DNA from: Mesorhizobium sp.
GTDB lineage: Bacteria; Pseudomonadota; Alphaproteobacteria; Rhizobiales; Rhizobiaceae
NCBI GenBank assembly: GCA_004020645.1
Contig: SAQL01000036.1
Span: 1-62,832 of the forward strand
DNA: 62,832 bases
Reading direction: 5' to 3'
Under the pieces are notes generated by a model. It was not told the origin of the DNA. It did not search any database and worked only from the letters and a program-made list of their open reading frames with translations. Positions 8,921 to 17,525 of the stretch are shown here, in pieces. Numbering within the stretch: the first letter of the stretch is position 1; each line of letters starts with the position of its first letter. A program made the position numbers and the translations under genes.

Positions 8921-10356
8921 TCTTCGACAGCTATGAGGCATTTCGCGCTGCGAATTTCACCGCCAAGGTCTGCATTCTCGGCTCCGGGCCAGCCGGCACC
9001 ACGATCGCCAGGAAACTCGGCGCGGCCGGCATTCCTGTTGTGGTGCTGGAGGCCGGCTCTCGCGAGTTCGGCGACGATTCGCAGGATTTCTACCGCGGCG
9101 TCACGGTCGGCGACCCCTATTTCGATCTCGACATCACCCGGTTGCGCTTCATGGGCGGCAGCTCCAATCACTGGGCCGGCTGGTGCCGGGTGCTCGACAG
9201 CCAAGATTTCGAGCCCAAGGCCTGGGCGCCGGATACCGGCTGGCCCATCAGCCGTGCCGACATCGAGCCTTATCTGCCCGAAGTCCAGGACATCCTGGAA
9301 CTTCCCGACTTCCGGCCGGATGTGCCGATCTCGGACGATATTCGCTGGGTGCAGCTGATCAAGAGCCCGGCCGTACGCTTCGGCGAAAAATTCGCCGACG
9401 AACTCGACAGGAGCAGGAACGTGGCCGTGGTGCTCAGCACCTATGCCACCGAGCTTACCGGCGACGGCAAGAGGGTAACCGGCGCCAAACTGTGGTCGAA
9501 CGGCCAGGATGCCGGCTCTTTTACCGCCGACTATTTTGTCGTCTGCACCGGCGGCTTGGAAAACTCGCGGCTGCTTCTGTGGTCCAACCAGCGCTCGAAC
9601 GGCGGCGTGGTGCCGAAGGCGACAGCGCTCGGCCGCTATTGGATGGAGCATCCGACCTTCGAGGGCGGCAATGCCATCCTCGCCGACTATAGCGCGTTCG
9701 AGGTCGACGCCACCAACGAGGCTTTCTTCTCGCCGACGCTGGCGGCCATGGAGCGCCTCGAAATCATGAATTTCGGCATCAGGCTGATCGAGACGCCGTA
9801 CCCCGGCATCAAAAGCGTCATCGCCGACCTCGCCTGCACGGCGCCCGAGATGGCCGAATGGGTGTCTTATCAGCTCAGCCAGAACCTGCGCTGCGCCGCC
9901 CAGCTCTATGTCGCCTGGGAACAGGCGCCGCTGGCCTCGAACCAGATCCGGTTGTCGAAGACCGATGTCGATCCTGCCGGCGTGCCGCGCATCGAGCTGC
10001 ACTGGAAAAAGTCGGAGCTGGAGCGCCGCACGCTCCTCGAGGGCTTGAGGCTGTTCGGCAAGACGCTCGTCCGGAAGGATCTCGGCCGGGTGCGCATCGC
10101 CGACTGGCTCGCCAGTGGCGGGGACTATCCGACGAATGAGGAACTGGCCGGTCACCACCATATGGGCGGCACGCGTATGGGCACGGATGTGACCAAGAGC
10201 GTGGTGGACGCCAACTCGAAGGTGCACGGCATGGACAATCTCTATGTCGGCGGTTCCTCCGTGTTCTGCACGTCCGGCGAATGCAACCCGACGACGACAA
10301 TCATCGCATTGGCCTGCCGGCTGGGCGACCACCTAGGCAAACTCATTGGCGCGTAG
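8917..10356 (+). CDS. GMC-family FAD-dependent oxidoreductase
   Basis: 479 residues from the TTG at 8917, chosen because AAAGGAG at 8901-8907 is nine bases upstream. The FAD-binding GSGPAGTTIARKLG motif is near residue 20; RLRFMGGSSNHWAGWC follows, and the C-terminal GMC domain has GHHHMGGTRMG, then DNLYVGGSSVFCTSGECNPTTTIIALA. Relatives oxidise sugars, polyols or alcohols and pass electrons to quinone or cytochrome; the substrate here is unknown. It shares a transcript and an overlapping stop/start with the preceding Tat-like small protein. No signal peptide is visible on the enzyme itself. Confidence 0.88.
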   Translation: MIFDSYEAFRAANFTAKVCILGSGPAGTTIARKLGAAGIPVVVLEAGSREFGDDSQDFYRGVTVGDPYFDLDITRLRFMGGSSNHWAGWCRVLDSQDFEPKAWAPDTGWPISRADIEPYLPEVQDILELPDFRPDVPISDDIRWVQLIKSPAVRFGEKFADELDRSRNVAVVLSTYATELTGDGKRVTGAKLWSNGQDAGSFTADYFVVCTGGLENSRLLLWSNQRSNGGVVPKATALGRYWMEHPTFEGGNAILADYSAFEVDATNEAFFSPTLAAMERLEIMNFGIRLIETPYPGIKSVIADLACTAPEMAEWVSYQLSQNLRCAAQLYVAWEQAPLASNQIRLSKTDVDPAGVPRIELHWKKSELERRTLLEGLRLFGKTLVRKDLGRVRIADWLASGGDYPTNEELAGHHHMGGTRMGTDVTKSVVDANSKVHGMDNLYVGGSSVFCTSGECNPTTTIIALACRLGDHLGKLIGA

Positions 10357-10358
10357 AT

Positions 10359-10380
10359 GGCCGGCCCAGCCGGGCCGGCC
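10359..10380. terminator. perfect GC-rich hairpin between convergent genes
   Basis: GGCCGGCCC, four-base loop, GGGCCGGCC: a nine-base-pair perfect stem three bases after the oxidoreductase stop and upstream of the converging phhA 3' end. There is no T-run on either strand, so it may be a transcription barrier or mRNA 3'-end stabiliser rather than a classical intrinsic terminator. Confidence 0.5.
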
Positions 10381-10452
10381 GAGGGGTCGTCATCACATTG
10401 CGCCACCAAGACGCCGGCGCCGATCGGCTGGAGCATCCGAGCCTGCCACTGT

Positions 10453-11289
10453 CTAAAGTTTCGCCGGATCGAGCGCCGGCTTGCCCTTGTGGCGTCCGAT
10501 AATCGCTGCCATTTCGGCGACGTTCTGGAAGGCATCGCGCAAAACGTCGAAGGACGGCAGCACGAAATAGGCGCGCTGGAACTTGTCGATCTCGTAGCTG
10601 GTGCGCATCACCGTTTCCAGATCGAAGGGGACATGGTGCGCGTCCTTGCTTTCAATCGCGAATTGAAGTTCCGCAAAGGACGACATCAGCCCGGCGCCGA
10701 AAGCCTTCAGCGGTTGGCCTGCTTCCTGGATCAGCCCGTACTCGACAGTGTACCAGTAGAGGCGGCTGATCATGTCGTCGCCGCCGAGCGCGATCAGATG
10801 CTCGGCCTTCTCGCCATACATCTGCATGAAATCGGCAAAGACCGGCTGGGTCAGCGCCGGCACATGGCCGAAGAAGTCGTGGAACATATCCGGCTCGACG
10901 ATGTAGTCGAGCTCTTGTTTCGTCCGTAGCCAGTTGGTCACCGGAAAGCGGCGGTTGGCGAGGTGGACAAAGAAGGCTGGCGCGGGAATGAGGCCCGGCA
11001 CGGCGACGATCTCCCAACCGGTAAGCTTGCGCAGCTTTTCGCTGACGACACCGAAATCCGGAATCTTGTCGAGCAGGCCCAGCGTGGCGACGCCGTCGAG
11101 ATAGGACCGGTGTGCCAACTTTTTAGTCAGCTTTGTCTGGCGGTCGCACAGTGTACGCCACACCGCCTGCTCGTCAGCAGTGTAGTTGTAGCTCTGTTCA
11201 ACGGTGAAATCGGCACGGCAGACTGAATAGTCGCCGCGAAGGCCTTGCGCCGCGCATTCGCGGGCGTAATCGGCAACGCTCATCGTCAT
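10453..11289 (-). CDS. phhA: phenylalanine 4-monooxygenase
   Basis: 278 residues, typical of bacterial phenylalanine hydroxylase, which converts phenylalanine to tyrosine using tetrahydropterin, Fe(II) and O2. The metal site is visible: FHDFFGHVP gives the two His ligands (about residues 135-141) and YWYTVEYGL supplies the Glu. The substrate and pterin region VPGLIPAPAFFVHLANRRFPVT is also present. It is divergent from an Lrp/AsnC regulator 135 bases away, the usual arrangement for amino-acid-responsive control. Confidence 0.95.
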   Translation of the reverse strand: MTMSVADYARECAAQGLRGDYSVCRADFTVEQSYNYTADEQAVWRTLCDRQTKLTKKLAHRSYLDGVATLGLLDKIPDFGVVSEKLRKLTGWEIVAVPGLIPAPAFFVHLANRRFPVTNWLRTKQELDYIVEPDMFHDFFGHVPALTQPVFADFMQMYGEKAEHLIALGGDDMISRLYWYTVEYGLIQEAGQPLKAFGAGLMSSFAELQFAIESKDAHHVPFDLETVMRTSYEIDKFQRAYFVLPSFDVLRDAFQNVAEMAAIIGRHKGKPALDPAKL

Positions 11290-11424
11290 GGCTGTTCTCC
11301 CTGGAAATCACGACTAACATTGTAAAAGTTTAGCCGAATCCGGTGAGGCAAATCCGCTTTGATGATGGCCCGAACGGGCGATTTGAGGTAAAAGCCACCA
11401 CAGCAAAGCTGCAGGAGAGTGAAA

Positions 11425-11901
11425 GTGCCTCAGTTTGACGATTTTGAGATCAAGATGCTCGATATCTTGCAGCGCGATGGGCGCAAGCCGGTGTCCGAGC
11501 TGGCCCAGGAGATCGGTCTTTCGACGACGCCATGCGCGCGCCGCTTCGAGGCTCTTCAGAGCGCCGGCATCATCAAGGGCTTTGCCGCTGTGCTCAGCCG
11601 CCGCGCCATCGGCCTGATGGTCGAAGTGTTCATTCAGGTGCGCCTCGTAACCCACAGCGACGGTTCGCCCGAAACCTTCATCGCCGCCGTGCAGCGCATG
11701 GACGAGGTGTCGTCGTGCTGGACGATGACCGGCGACTACGATTTCCTGCTGCATGTGATGGTGCCGTCGGTCGACGAGCTCAACGCCTTTGTCATGCACC
11801 GGCTGATGCGGCTCGACGGCGTGCGCGATGTCCACACGCAGCTCGTGCTGCAGAACATCAAGGGGCCGGGCCACGTGCCGCTTGGGCACCTCAGGCGATG
11901 A
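11425..11901 (+). CDS. Lrp/AsnC-family transcriptional regulator
   Basis: 158 residues starting at the GTG at 11425, seven bases after GCAGGAG; a GTG at 11419 is too close to that site. The N-terminal winged helix-turn-helix (FEIKMLDILQRDGRKPVSELAQEIGLSTTPCARRFEALQSAGII) is followed by the RAM effector domain (residues ~70-150, with the GDYDFLLHVMVPSVDEL segment). Divergent to phhA, so it most likely controls phenylalanine/tyrosine catabolism and itself in response to an aromatic amino acid; that target is inferred from position. Confidence 0.9.
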   Translation: MPQFDDFEIKMLDILQRDGRKPVSELAQEIGLSTTPCARRFEALQSAGIIKGFAAVLSRRAIGLMVEVFIQVRLVTHSDGSPETFIAAVQRMDEVSSCWTMTGDYDFLLHVMVPSVDELNAFVMHRLMRLDGVRDVHTQLVLQNIKGPGHVPLGHLRR

Positions 11902-11957
11902 GTTTGCCGCCTGCGCCGCACTGGATTTCTGGCCAACAAGCTGTCGGCCTGCGCTCC

Positions 11958-12851
11958 TTACGGCACGATCAGCGTGCCGGCGCCGTGTTCGGTAAACAGT
12001 TCGAGCAGCACCGAATGCGGCGTCTTGCCGTTGAGGATGACGACGCCCTCGACGCCGCGCTCGATCGCCTCGATACAGGTCTCGACCTTGGGGATCATGC
12101 CGCCCGACACCGTGCCGTCCTTGATCAAGGCCTTGGCCTCGGCCACGGTCAGCTCGTCGATGAGCTTTTTGTTCCTGTCGAGCACGCCCGGCACGTCGGT
12201 GAGGAACAAAAGCCGTGTCGCCTGGCAGGCGCCGGCAATCGCGCCGGCAAAAGTGTCGGCGTTGATGTTGTAGGTGTGACCGTCACGGCCCGGCGCCACC
12301 GGCGCCAGCACCGGGATCATTTCGGACCGCGCCAGAAGGTCGAGCAGTGTGCGGTCGACCTCGATCGGCTCGCCGACGAAGCCGAGATCGAGCACGCGCT
12401 CGATGTTGGAGTCCGGGTCAATCATGGTCTTGCGCGCCTTTTCGGCGAAAACCATGTTGCCGTCCTTGCCGCACAGGCCGATCGCCCATTCGCCCTCGGC
12501 ATTGATCAGCGCGACGATCTCCTTGTTGATCGAGCCAGCCAGCACCATCTCGACGATCTCGACCGTCTTCTGATCGGTGACCCGCAGGCCGCCCTCGAAC
12601 TTCGATTCGATGCCCATCTTGCTCAGCATTGCGCCGATCTGCGGCCCGCCGCCATGGACGACGATCGGGTTGACGCCGGATTGTTTCAGCAACGCGATGT
12701 CGCGGGCGAAGGCCTTGCCGAGCGCAATGTCGCCCATGGCGTGGCCGCCATACTTCACCACGACCGTCTTGTTTTCGTAGCGCTGCATGTAAGGCAGCGC
12801 CCTCGAAAGCAGCGCGGCCTGCATTTCGGCGGTGGCGGCGAGGTCCGTCAT
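11958..12851 (-). CDS. argB: acetylglutamate kinase
   Basis: 297 residues. Phosphorylates N-acetyl-L-glutamate in the second step of arginine synthesis. Motifs of the amino-acid kinase fold are clear: VVVKYGGHAMGD (ATP phosphate binding), NPIVVHGGGPQIG, SGGMIPKVETCIEAIERGVEGVVILNG and the C-terminal HSVLLELFTEHGAGTLI. The start MTDLAATAEMQAALLSRALPY matches alphaproteobacterial ArgB. In many alphaproteobacteria argB follows engB directly; here they are 8.5 kb apart (see findings). Confidence 0.96.
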   Translation of the reverse strand: MTDLAATAEMQAALLSRALPYMQRYENKTVVVKYGGHAMGDIALGKAFARDIALLKQSGVNPIVVHGGGPQIGAMLSKMGIESKFEGGLRVTDQKTVEIVEMVLAGSINKEIVALINAEGEWAIGLCGKDGNMVFAEKARKTMIDPDSNIERVLDLGFVGEPIEVDRTLLDLLARSEMIPVLAPVAPGRDGHTYNINADTFAGAIAGACQATRLLFLTDVPGVLDRNKKLIDELTVAEAKALIKDGTVSGGMIPKVETCIEAIERGVEGVVILNGKTPHSVLLELFTEHGAGTLIVP

Positions 12852-12951
12852 CGGCTTGGTTCCCAGCTTGGCATGAACGGCGGCGTCTTAGCGGGAATTG
12901 GAGCAGGGGGCAAACGGCTTTGCTGTCACATCAGATGGAATCGTCCCGCCT

Positions 12952-14448
12952 CTATGCCGGAATTCGCAGCGGCGCCCGCCGCTCCCGCCATCCCGAAATC
13001 TTTTCCATCTGCGCGGCAAGCGACAAAAGTGTCTCCTCGTCGCCGGGGCGGCCGGCGGCCTGGATGCCGAGCGGCAGGCCGGCATCGGTGACATAAACAG
13101 GCAGCGCGATCGACGGCTGGCCGCTGACGTTCTGGATCGCCGGCCAGTGGGTGAACCATAGGCTCTTGTCCATCAACTGGCCGAACAGCGGCTTGAATTT
13201 CAGCAGACGGGCGAGCCGCAGCCTGTCGAGCACGTCCTCTATGAACGCGTCGGCGCCTTTCGGGTCCATGGCGCCGCAGGCGAGCGGCGGATGGGCGATA
13301 ACCGGCATCAGCACCGCGTCATATTGCGCGGTCTCGGTGATCAGGCGGCGCGACGTGGCATGCAGCCGCTGCAGGCCGGCATAGATATCGCCGGCCGAAA
13401 GGATTTCGCCGAAGCGGCTCATCACACGCGTGGCGCGTTCGATATCACCTGAAATGGAGCGGCCGACGCGCAAGACTTCGCCGCGCATCGTGCCGGCCAC
13501 CGCCGCGGCGACGGTTCTAGCGAAATCAGCGATGAAATCGCGGTCGATATAGGGCAGGTCGATCTCCTCGATCGTATGGCCGCCTTCGCGCGCCAATGCC
13601 ATAGCCGTGTCCAGTGCCGTCAGCGTCTCGGCCGATATCGGCAGGCCGAGCGGCGATTTCCGGTAGACGGCCAGTTTCAGCTTGCCGGGGTCGCGCGCCG
13701 CCGCGGCGGCAAAGGTTCCTCTCGGCGTCGGCGCCGCATAGGGCGACAGCGGATCGGGCCCATGCGTCAGGTCAAGCAGCAAGGCCGAATCCCGGACCGA
13801 GCGGGAAACGGCGTGGTCGATGACCAGGCCGTACCAGCTTTCGCTGACCAGCGGCGTCAGCGGCACACGGCCGCGCGAGGTTTTCAGCCCGACCAGCCCG
13901 GTGCAGGCGGCGGGAACGCGGATCGAGCCACCGCCATCCGAAGCATGTGCCACCGGCACGACGCCGGCCGCGACCAGCGCCGCCGCACCCCCGGACGAGC
14001 CGCCGGTGGTATGCGCCGTATTCCAAGGGTTGCGGGTGATGCCGAAAGCGGCGGATTCGGTCATCAGCCTCAGCCCGTGTTCGGGCGAGGTGCTGGTGGC
14101 GATCGGGACAAGGCCGGCGGCCAGATGGCGTTCGGTCATTACCGAGTCGAAATCGGCAACGAAAGCCGGAATGCGGCTGCCGCCATGCGTCGGCACGCCT
14201 TTCATGGCGATGCCGAGATCCTTCAGGGCAAAGGGCACACCGGCCAGCGGCAGCTTGCGGTCGATGGTTTTCGCCCGCGTCCGCGCCGCTTCGTAAAGCG
14301 GCTCGGCGATGGCATTGATGTCCGGGCGAGTGGCCTCGGCCCGCGCAATCGCCGCATCGAGGAGCTCCTGCGGCGAGATTTCTCCCTTGCGCACCAGGCC
14401 GGCAAGGCCGATTGCGTCATGTTCCCACAAGGCCCTTTCGACGGACAT
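12952..14448 (-). CDS. amidase signature family hydrolase
   Basis: 498 residues from the ATG at 14448 (MSVERALWEHD). The amidase catalytic triad region is complete: Lys in PFALKDLGIAMKG (around residue 70), and TTGGSSGGAAALVAAGVVPVAHASDGGGSIRVPAA supplying the cis-Ser and nucleophilic Ser. Family members hydrolyse amides to acids and ammonia; the substrate cannot be predicted and this is not GatA by context. The gene is preceded upstream by the divergent ECF sigma operon and separated from it by a palindromic repeat. Confidence 0.88.
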   Translation of the reverse strand: MSVERALWEHDAIGLAGLVRKGEISPQELLDAAIARAEATRPDINAIAEPLYEAARTRAKTIDRKLPLAGVPFALKDLGIAMKGVPTHGGSRIPAFVADFDSVMTERHLAAGLVPIATSTSPEHGLRLMTESAAFGITRNPWNTAHTTGGSSGGAAALVAAGVVPVAHASDGGGSIRVPAACTGLVGLKTSRGRVPLTPLVSESWYGLVIDHAVSRSVRDSALLLDLTHGPDPLSPYAAPTPRGTFAAAAARDPGKLKLAVYRKSPLGLPISAETLTALDTAMALAREGGHTIEEIDLPYIDRDFIADFARTVAAAVAGTMRGEVLRVGRSISGDIERATRVMSRFGEILSAGDIYAGLQRLHATSRRLITETAQYDAVLMPVIAHPPLACGAMDPKGADAFIEDVLDRLRLARLLKFKPLFGQLMDKSLWFTHWPAIQNVSGQPSIALPVYVTDAGLPLGIQAAGRPGDEETLLSLAAQMEKISGWRERRAPLRIPA

Positions 14449-14476
14449 TCTTGCTTCCCCAAATATTGGCAAGCTA

Positions 14477-14525
14477 GAGCATCGGACCCAAAAGTGGAAA
14501 CCGGTTTTGAGAAAATCCGATGCTC
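14477..14525. repeat. short palindromic dispersed element
   Basis: Ten-base perfect terminal inverted repeats, GAGCATCGGA at 14477-14486 and TCCGATGCTC at 14516-14525, surround an inner GTGGAAACCGGTTTTGAG core that is also partly self-complementary. I recognise this as a very common intergenic palindrome of Mesorhizobium and related rhizobia. It lies in the divergent amidase/sigma-factor promoter region, where it could fold in RNA on either strand. Confidence 0.75.
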
Positions 14526-14629
14526 AACAAAATCGGCTCTTTTCTTGGTAATCGAAGTTCACGACGCTCTCGCTGCCCAGAACGCTTCCGCCGTTGCAAA
14601 TAGATTGCAATCGCCTAATTTGACAGCCG

Positions 14630-15169
14630 ATGACGCCGCAGGATATCAGCAATCTGATTGTCCGGACTTCGATGAAGGACCGGGCTGCATTCGATCTGCT
14701 CTACCGGCAGACCAGCGCGAAACTTTTTGGCGTCTGCCTTCGTGTATTGAAGGACCGGGGAGAGGCAGAAGAGACGCTGCAAGAGGTCTTCGTCAAGATA
14801 TGGACGAAGGCGGATCGTTTCGCCGTCTCGGATCTAAGCCCGATTTCCTGGCTGGTGGCTATTGCGCGCAATCATGCGATCGACCGTATAAGGGCGCGGC
14901 GAGAGCCTGCCGCCTACATCGATGCCGCGCTGGACGTGGCCGATCCGGCGCCGGGACCAGAGGCTGCGGCTGTTGCGGGCGGTGAATCCGAGCGCATCTA
15001 TCGTTGTCTCGATGAATTGGAAAAGGACCGGGCGGCGGCCGTCCGGAGCGCCTATCTGGATGGCGAAAGCTATGCCGAACTGGCCGCACGCCATGACGTG
15101 CCGCTGAACACGATGCGGACCTGGCTGCGGCGCAGCCTGTTGAAGCTCAGAGAGTGTCTGGAAAGATGA
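14630..15169 (+). CDS. ECF RNA polymerase sigma factor
   Basis: 179 residues. Region 2 (AFDLLYRQTSAKLFGVCLRVLKDRGEAEETLQEVFVKIW...WLVAIARNHAIDRIR) and region 4 (GESYAELAARHDVPLNTMRTWLRRSLLKLRECL) are both present, with no sigma-3 domain. The stop overlaps the start of the adjacent anti-sigma gene (ATGA at 15166-15169). With an RskA-like partner it resembles the SigK group. Start at 14630 lacks a strong Shine-Dalgarno. Likely targets include the downstream fasciclin and msrB genes, by proximity only. Confidence 0.92.
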   Translation: MTPQDISNLIVRTSMKDRAAFDLLYRQTSAKLFGVCLRVLKDRGEAEETLQEVFVKIWTKADRFAVSDLSPISWLVAIARNHAIDRIRARREPAAYIDAALDVADPAPGPEAAAVAGGESERIYRCLDELEKDRAAAVRSAYLDGESYAELAARHDVPLNTMRTWLRRSLLKLRECLER

Positions 15170-15864
15170 CGCCGGCAGAGGATAACGGACCGGAACCTCG
15201 GGGCGACGACCTGTTCGCCGCCGAATACGCTCTTGGCGTCCTTGACGCGGACGAACGCGAGATCGCGTCACGCCGCATCGACGCGGACGCCGCTTTCGCG
15301 CGCCTTGTCGATGCCTGGGAGGCGCATCTTTCGCCGATGGCCGCCGTCTATCCGGAGACAGAGCCCCCGATCAGGGTCAAGGAGGCATTGGATCGCCGGC
15401 TGTTCGTTGCAGGGCCTCGCGCCGGTCTGTGGTCGAGCCTTGCCTTCTGGCGCGGCCTTGCCGCCGCTGCTATCGCGGCGCTGGCGATCTATGTCGCCGT
15501 GCCGTACTTCAATCCGCCGGTCGAGCAGCCACGGCTCATCGCCTCGCTGACTGCCGACGGCAGCAACGTCAGATATCTTGCCGTCTACGACGCCGCCCAT
15601 CGCGAGATCGGCTTGTCGCATGTCTCCGGCGAACGCGCCGCCGGCAAGGATTTCGAACTGTGGATGATCGAGGGCAAGAACGCGCCGGTCTCGATGGGCG
15701 TCATCCCGGCCGGTCAGACCGCGCGTATGACCATCTCCCCGGCCGTGCAGGAAATACTTGCGCAGGGCGCCGTTCTTGCGGTCAGCCTCGAGCCTTCCGG
15801 CGGTTCGCCGACCGGCCAGCCGACCGGCCCTGTGGTCGCTGCGGGCGATCTGAAGAGCATCTGA
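15166..15864 (+). CDS. anti-sigma factor, RskA family
   Basis: 232 residues beginning MTPAEDNGPEPRGDD. The N-terminal helical part (DDLFAAEYALGVLDADEREIASRRI...FARLVDAWEAHLSPM) is the typical anti-sigma zinc-less domain. One membrane helix follows (about residues 93-112, GLAAAAIAALAIYVAVPYF). The periplasmic C-terminal RskA domain contains HREIGLSHVSGERAAGKDFELWMIEG. It would hold the ECF sigma factor at the membrane and release it on a periplasmic cue. Four-base overlap with the sigma gene indicates coupled translation. Confidence 0.9.
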   Translation: MTPAEDNGPEPRGDDLFAAEYALGVLDADEREIASRRIDADAAFARLVDAWEAHLSPMAAVYPETEPPIRVKEALDRRLFVAGPRAGLWSSLAFWRGLAAAAIAALAIYVAVPYFNPPVEQPRLIASLTADGSNVRYLAVYDAAHREIGLSHVSGERAAGKDFELWMIEGKNAPVSMGVIPAGQTARMTISPAVQEILAQGAVLAVSLEPSGGSPTGQPTGPVVAAGDLKSI

Positions 15865-16005
15865 TCGCCTCGGTCTGCCGACTTTTCGAGAAGCTTTAAA
15901 TCTATCGCCTGTGGTGACGTTAGCTTGGAAGCATGCAGGCTGTAAGGTTCCTGCCCTGATAATCATGCTCGCCGTTATAAAAAATAAAATTTTCTCCTGA
16001 ACGGC

Positions 16006-16030
16006 GAAACTCGGGCATTTATCCCCCGTA
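16006..16030 (+). promoter_or_regulatory. candidate ECF-type promoter for the fasciclin gene
   Basis: GAAAC (16006-16010), 16 bases, then CGTA (16027-16030), about 50 bases upstream of the fasciclin start, has the form of an ECF promoter (GAAC-type -35 and CGT-type -10). A strong GAGGAGA Shine-Dalgarno lies just before the ATG at 16081. The match is short and unproven. Confidence 0.3.
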
Positions 16031-16080
16031 TCTCCTTGCGCCCCAAAGAGGGGAAGAAATAAACTGAGGAGATAGAAATA

Positions 16081-16638
16081 ATGCGTAAGTTCGCCACCCT
16101 TTTGCTTGCCGGAACGGTCGCCGTCTCCGCGCTCGCCACCGCCGCCTATGCCCAGAATCCGATGGTCGGCGGCGCCGCCATGTATGCCACCAGGAACATC
16201 GTCGAGAACGCCGTCAATTCGAAGGATCACACCACGCTGGTCGCGGCCGTCAAGGCCGGTGGTCTCGTCGACACGCTGCAGAGTGCCGGTCCCTTCACCG
16301 TGTTCGCGCCGACCAACGAGGCCTTTGCAGCACTTCCGGCCGGCACCGTCGACACGCTGCTCAAGCCCGAAAACAAGGACAAGCTGGTCAAGATCCTGAC
16401 CTGCCACGTCATCGGTGCCAAGGCGATGGCCGCCGACGTCACCAAGATGGCCATGGACGATGGTGGCGCGCACAAGGTCAAGACGGTTGGCGGCTGCGAG
16501 CTGACGCTCAAGGCCGATGGCGGCAAGGTCACCGCGACCGACGAGAACGGCAATGTCGCCAATGTGACGGTCGCCGATGTCGAGCAGTCGAACGGCGTCA
16601 TCCACGTCATCGACAAGGTTCTCCTGCCGAAGATGTAA
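16081..16638 (+). CDS. secreted fasciclin-domain protein
   Basis: 185 residues. A clear Sec signal peptide (MRKFATLLLAGTVAVSALATAAYAQ, cleavage after AYA) precedes one fasciclin (FAS1) domain: TLVAAVKAGGLVDTLQSAGPFTVFAPTNEAFAALPAGTVDTLL and the closing NGVIHVIDKVLLPKM. FAS1 proteins act in cell-surface adhesion and, in rhizobia, in attachment or symbiosis (Nex18-like). Position after sigma/anti-sigma suggests membership of that regulon. Strong ribosome-binding site. Confidence 0.92.
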   Translation: MRKFATLLLAGTVAVSALATAAYAQNPMVGGAAMYATRNIVENAVNSKDHTTLVAAVKAGGLVDTLQSAGPFTVFAPTNEAFAALPAGTVDTLLKPENKDKLVKILTCHVIGAKAMAADVTKMAMDDGGAHKVKTVGGCELTLKADGGKVTATDENGNVANVTVADVEQSNGVIHVIDKVLLPKM

Positions 16639-16679
16639 CGAAGGGGTCGTCGCCGGCGAAGATATGGCTGAGGCAGGAT

Positions 16680-16770
16680 GCCGAGCGCGCGGGTTCCGCT
16701 TGCGTGACCCGCGCACTCGGCAAGCGTACACTCCGCGCCGTCCGCACCAGGCGTGGGGCAGGTGCGGAGT
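16680..16770. other. two consecutive long inverted repeats between fasciclin and msrB genes
   Basis: GCCGAGCGCGCGGGT and ACCCGCGCACTCGGC (16680-16721) form a 15-base stem with one mismatch; ACTCCGC ... GCGGAGT (16730-16770) forms a second stem. They could terminate or attenuate read-through from the fasciclin gene into msrB. No T-run follows either. Confidence 0.45.
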
Positions 16771-16854
16771 GCCCGTAGTCGGGAGCTGGATGTCACCAGC
16801 TTTTGATTTCCATGTGACGGTCGAATTTGGCAAAGGGACAGAGGAGGAATGGTG

Positions 16855-17355
16855 ATGATCCGGCGCGACTTTCTTTGGAGCGGTGCCGCTGTGGCATTGT
16901 TGGCAGGCACGGCAGCAGCGCTGCGCATGGGCCGGCCGCAGGATGCACACGCGACCGAAACCTTCGAGGTCACCAAGACCGAGGCCGAGTGGCGCGCCAT
17001 CCTGTCCGATGCGGCTTTCAATGTGCTGCGCAAGGAAGGCACCGAATATCCCGGCACCAGCCCGCTGCTCAACGAACACCGCAAAGGCATCTTCGCCTGC
17101 GCCGGCTGCGACCTGCCGCTCTATTCCTCCGAGACGAAGTTCGATTCCGGCACCGGCTGGCCGAGCTTCTGGCAGGAGATTCCCAACGCCGTCGGCATGA
17201 CCGTGGACAGGTCTCTCGGAATGACCCGAACCGAAGTCCACTGCCGCCGCTGCGGCGGTCATCTCGGCCATGTCTTCGACGACGGCCCGCCGCCGACTGG
17301 CTTGCGTCATTGCATCAACGGCGTCGCCTTGACCTTCAAGCCGGCCACCGCCTGA
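16855..17355 (+). CDS. msrB: peptide-methionine (R)-S-oxide reductase with Tat-type signal
   Basis: 166 residues. MIRRDFLWSGAAVALLAGTAAAL is a twin-arginine signal, so the enzyme works in the periplasm. The MsrB fold follows: zinc cysteines in CAGC and CRRC, TKFDSGTGWPSFW, GHLGHVFDDGPPPTG, and the catalytic Cys in RHCINGVALTF. It reduces R-methionine sulfoxide in proteins. The ATG at 16855 sits seven bases after GAGGAGG; ATG 16849 is too close. Context with an ECF sigma pair suggests repair of oxidised envelope proteins. Confidence 0.93.
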   Translation: MIRRDFLWSGAAVALLAGTAAALRMGRPQDAHATETFEVTKTEAEWRAILSDAAFNVLRKEGTEYPGTSPLLNEHRKGIFACAGCDLPLYSSETKFDSGTGWPSFWQEIPNAVGMTVDRSLGMTRTEVHCRRCGGHLGHVFDDGPPPTGLRHCINGVALTFKPATA

Positions 17356-17357
17356 CC

Positions 17358-17488
17358 TAAAGCGCTCGCGTTTGACCGGCCTCACGCGACGCGCTTTAGG
17401 TTGTTGTCTTATGCATGTCGTTATCGCAAAACCGCTGCGCACCCGCGGGTCAAGCCCGAGGGCATGCTTTTGCGCGACATGCATTAGA
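17358..17488 (+). repeat. dispersed ~130 bp repeat, copy 2
   Basis: Begins AAAGCGCTCGCG, contains TTATGCATGTCGTTATCGCA and AACCGCTGCGCACCC, and ends GCGCGACATGCATTAG. It is nearly identical to copy 3 at 21191-21319 in the same orientation, so the two bracket the efflux cassette. It is followed by a GCGCGTC/GACGCGC hairpin at 17494-17513. Confidence 0.85.
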
Positions 17489-17525
17489 GCGCCGCGCGTC
17501 TTTTTGGACGCGCAAAGTTGCGCAA

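Noticed and set aside
11532..13091. 519-codon plus-strand frame over the Lrp gene and argB
   Set aside because: Out-of-frame shadow spanning two well-supported genes on opposite strands.
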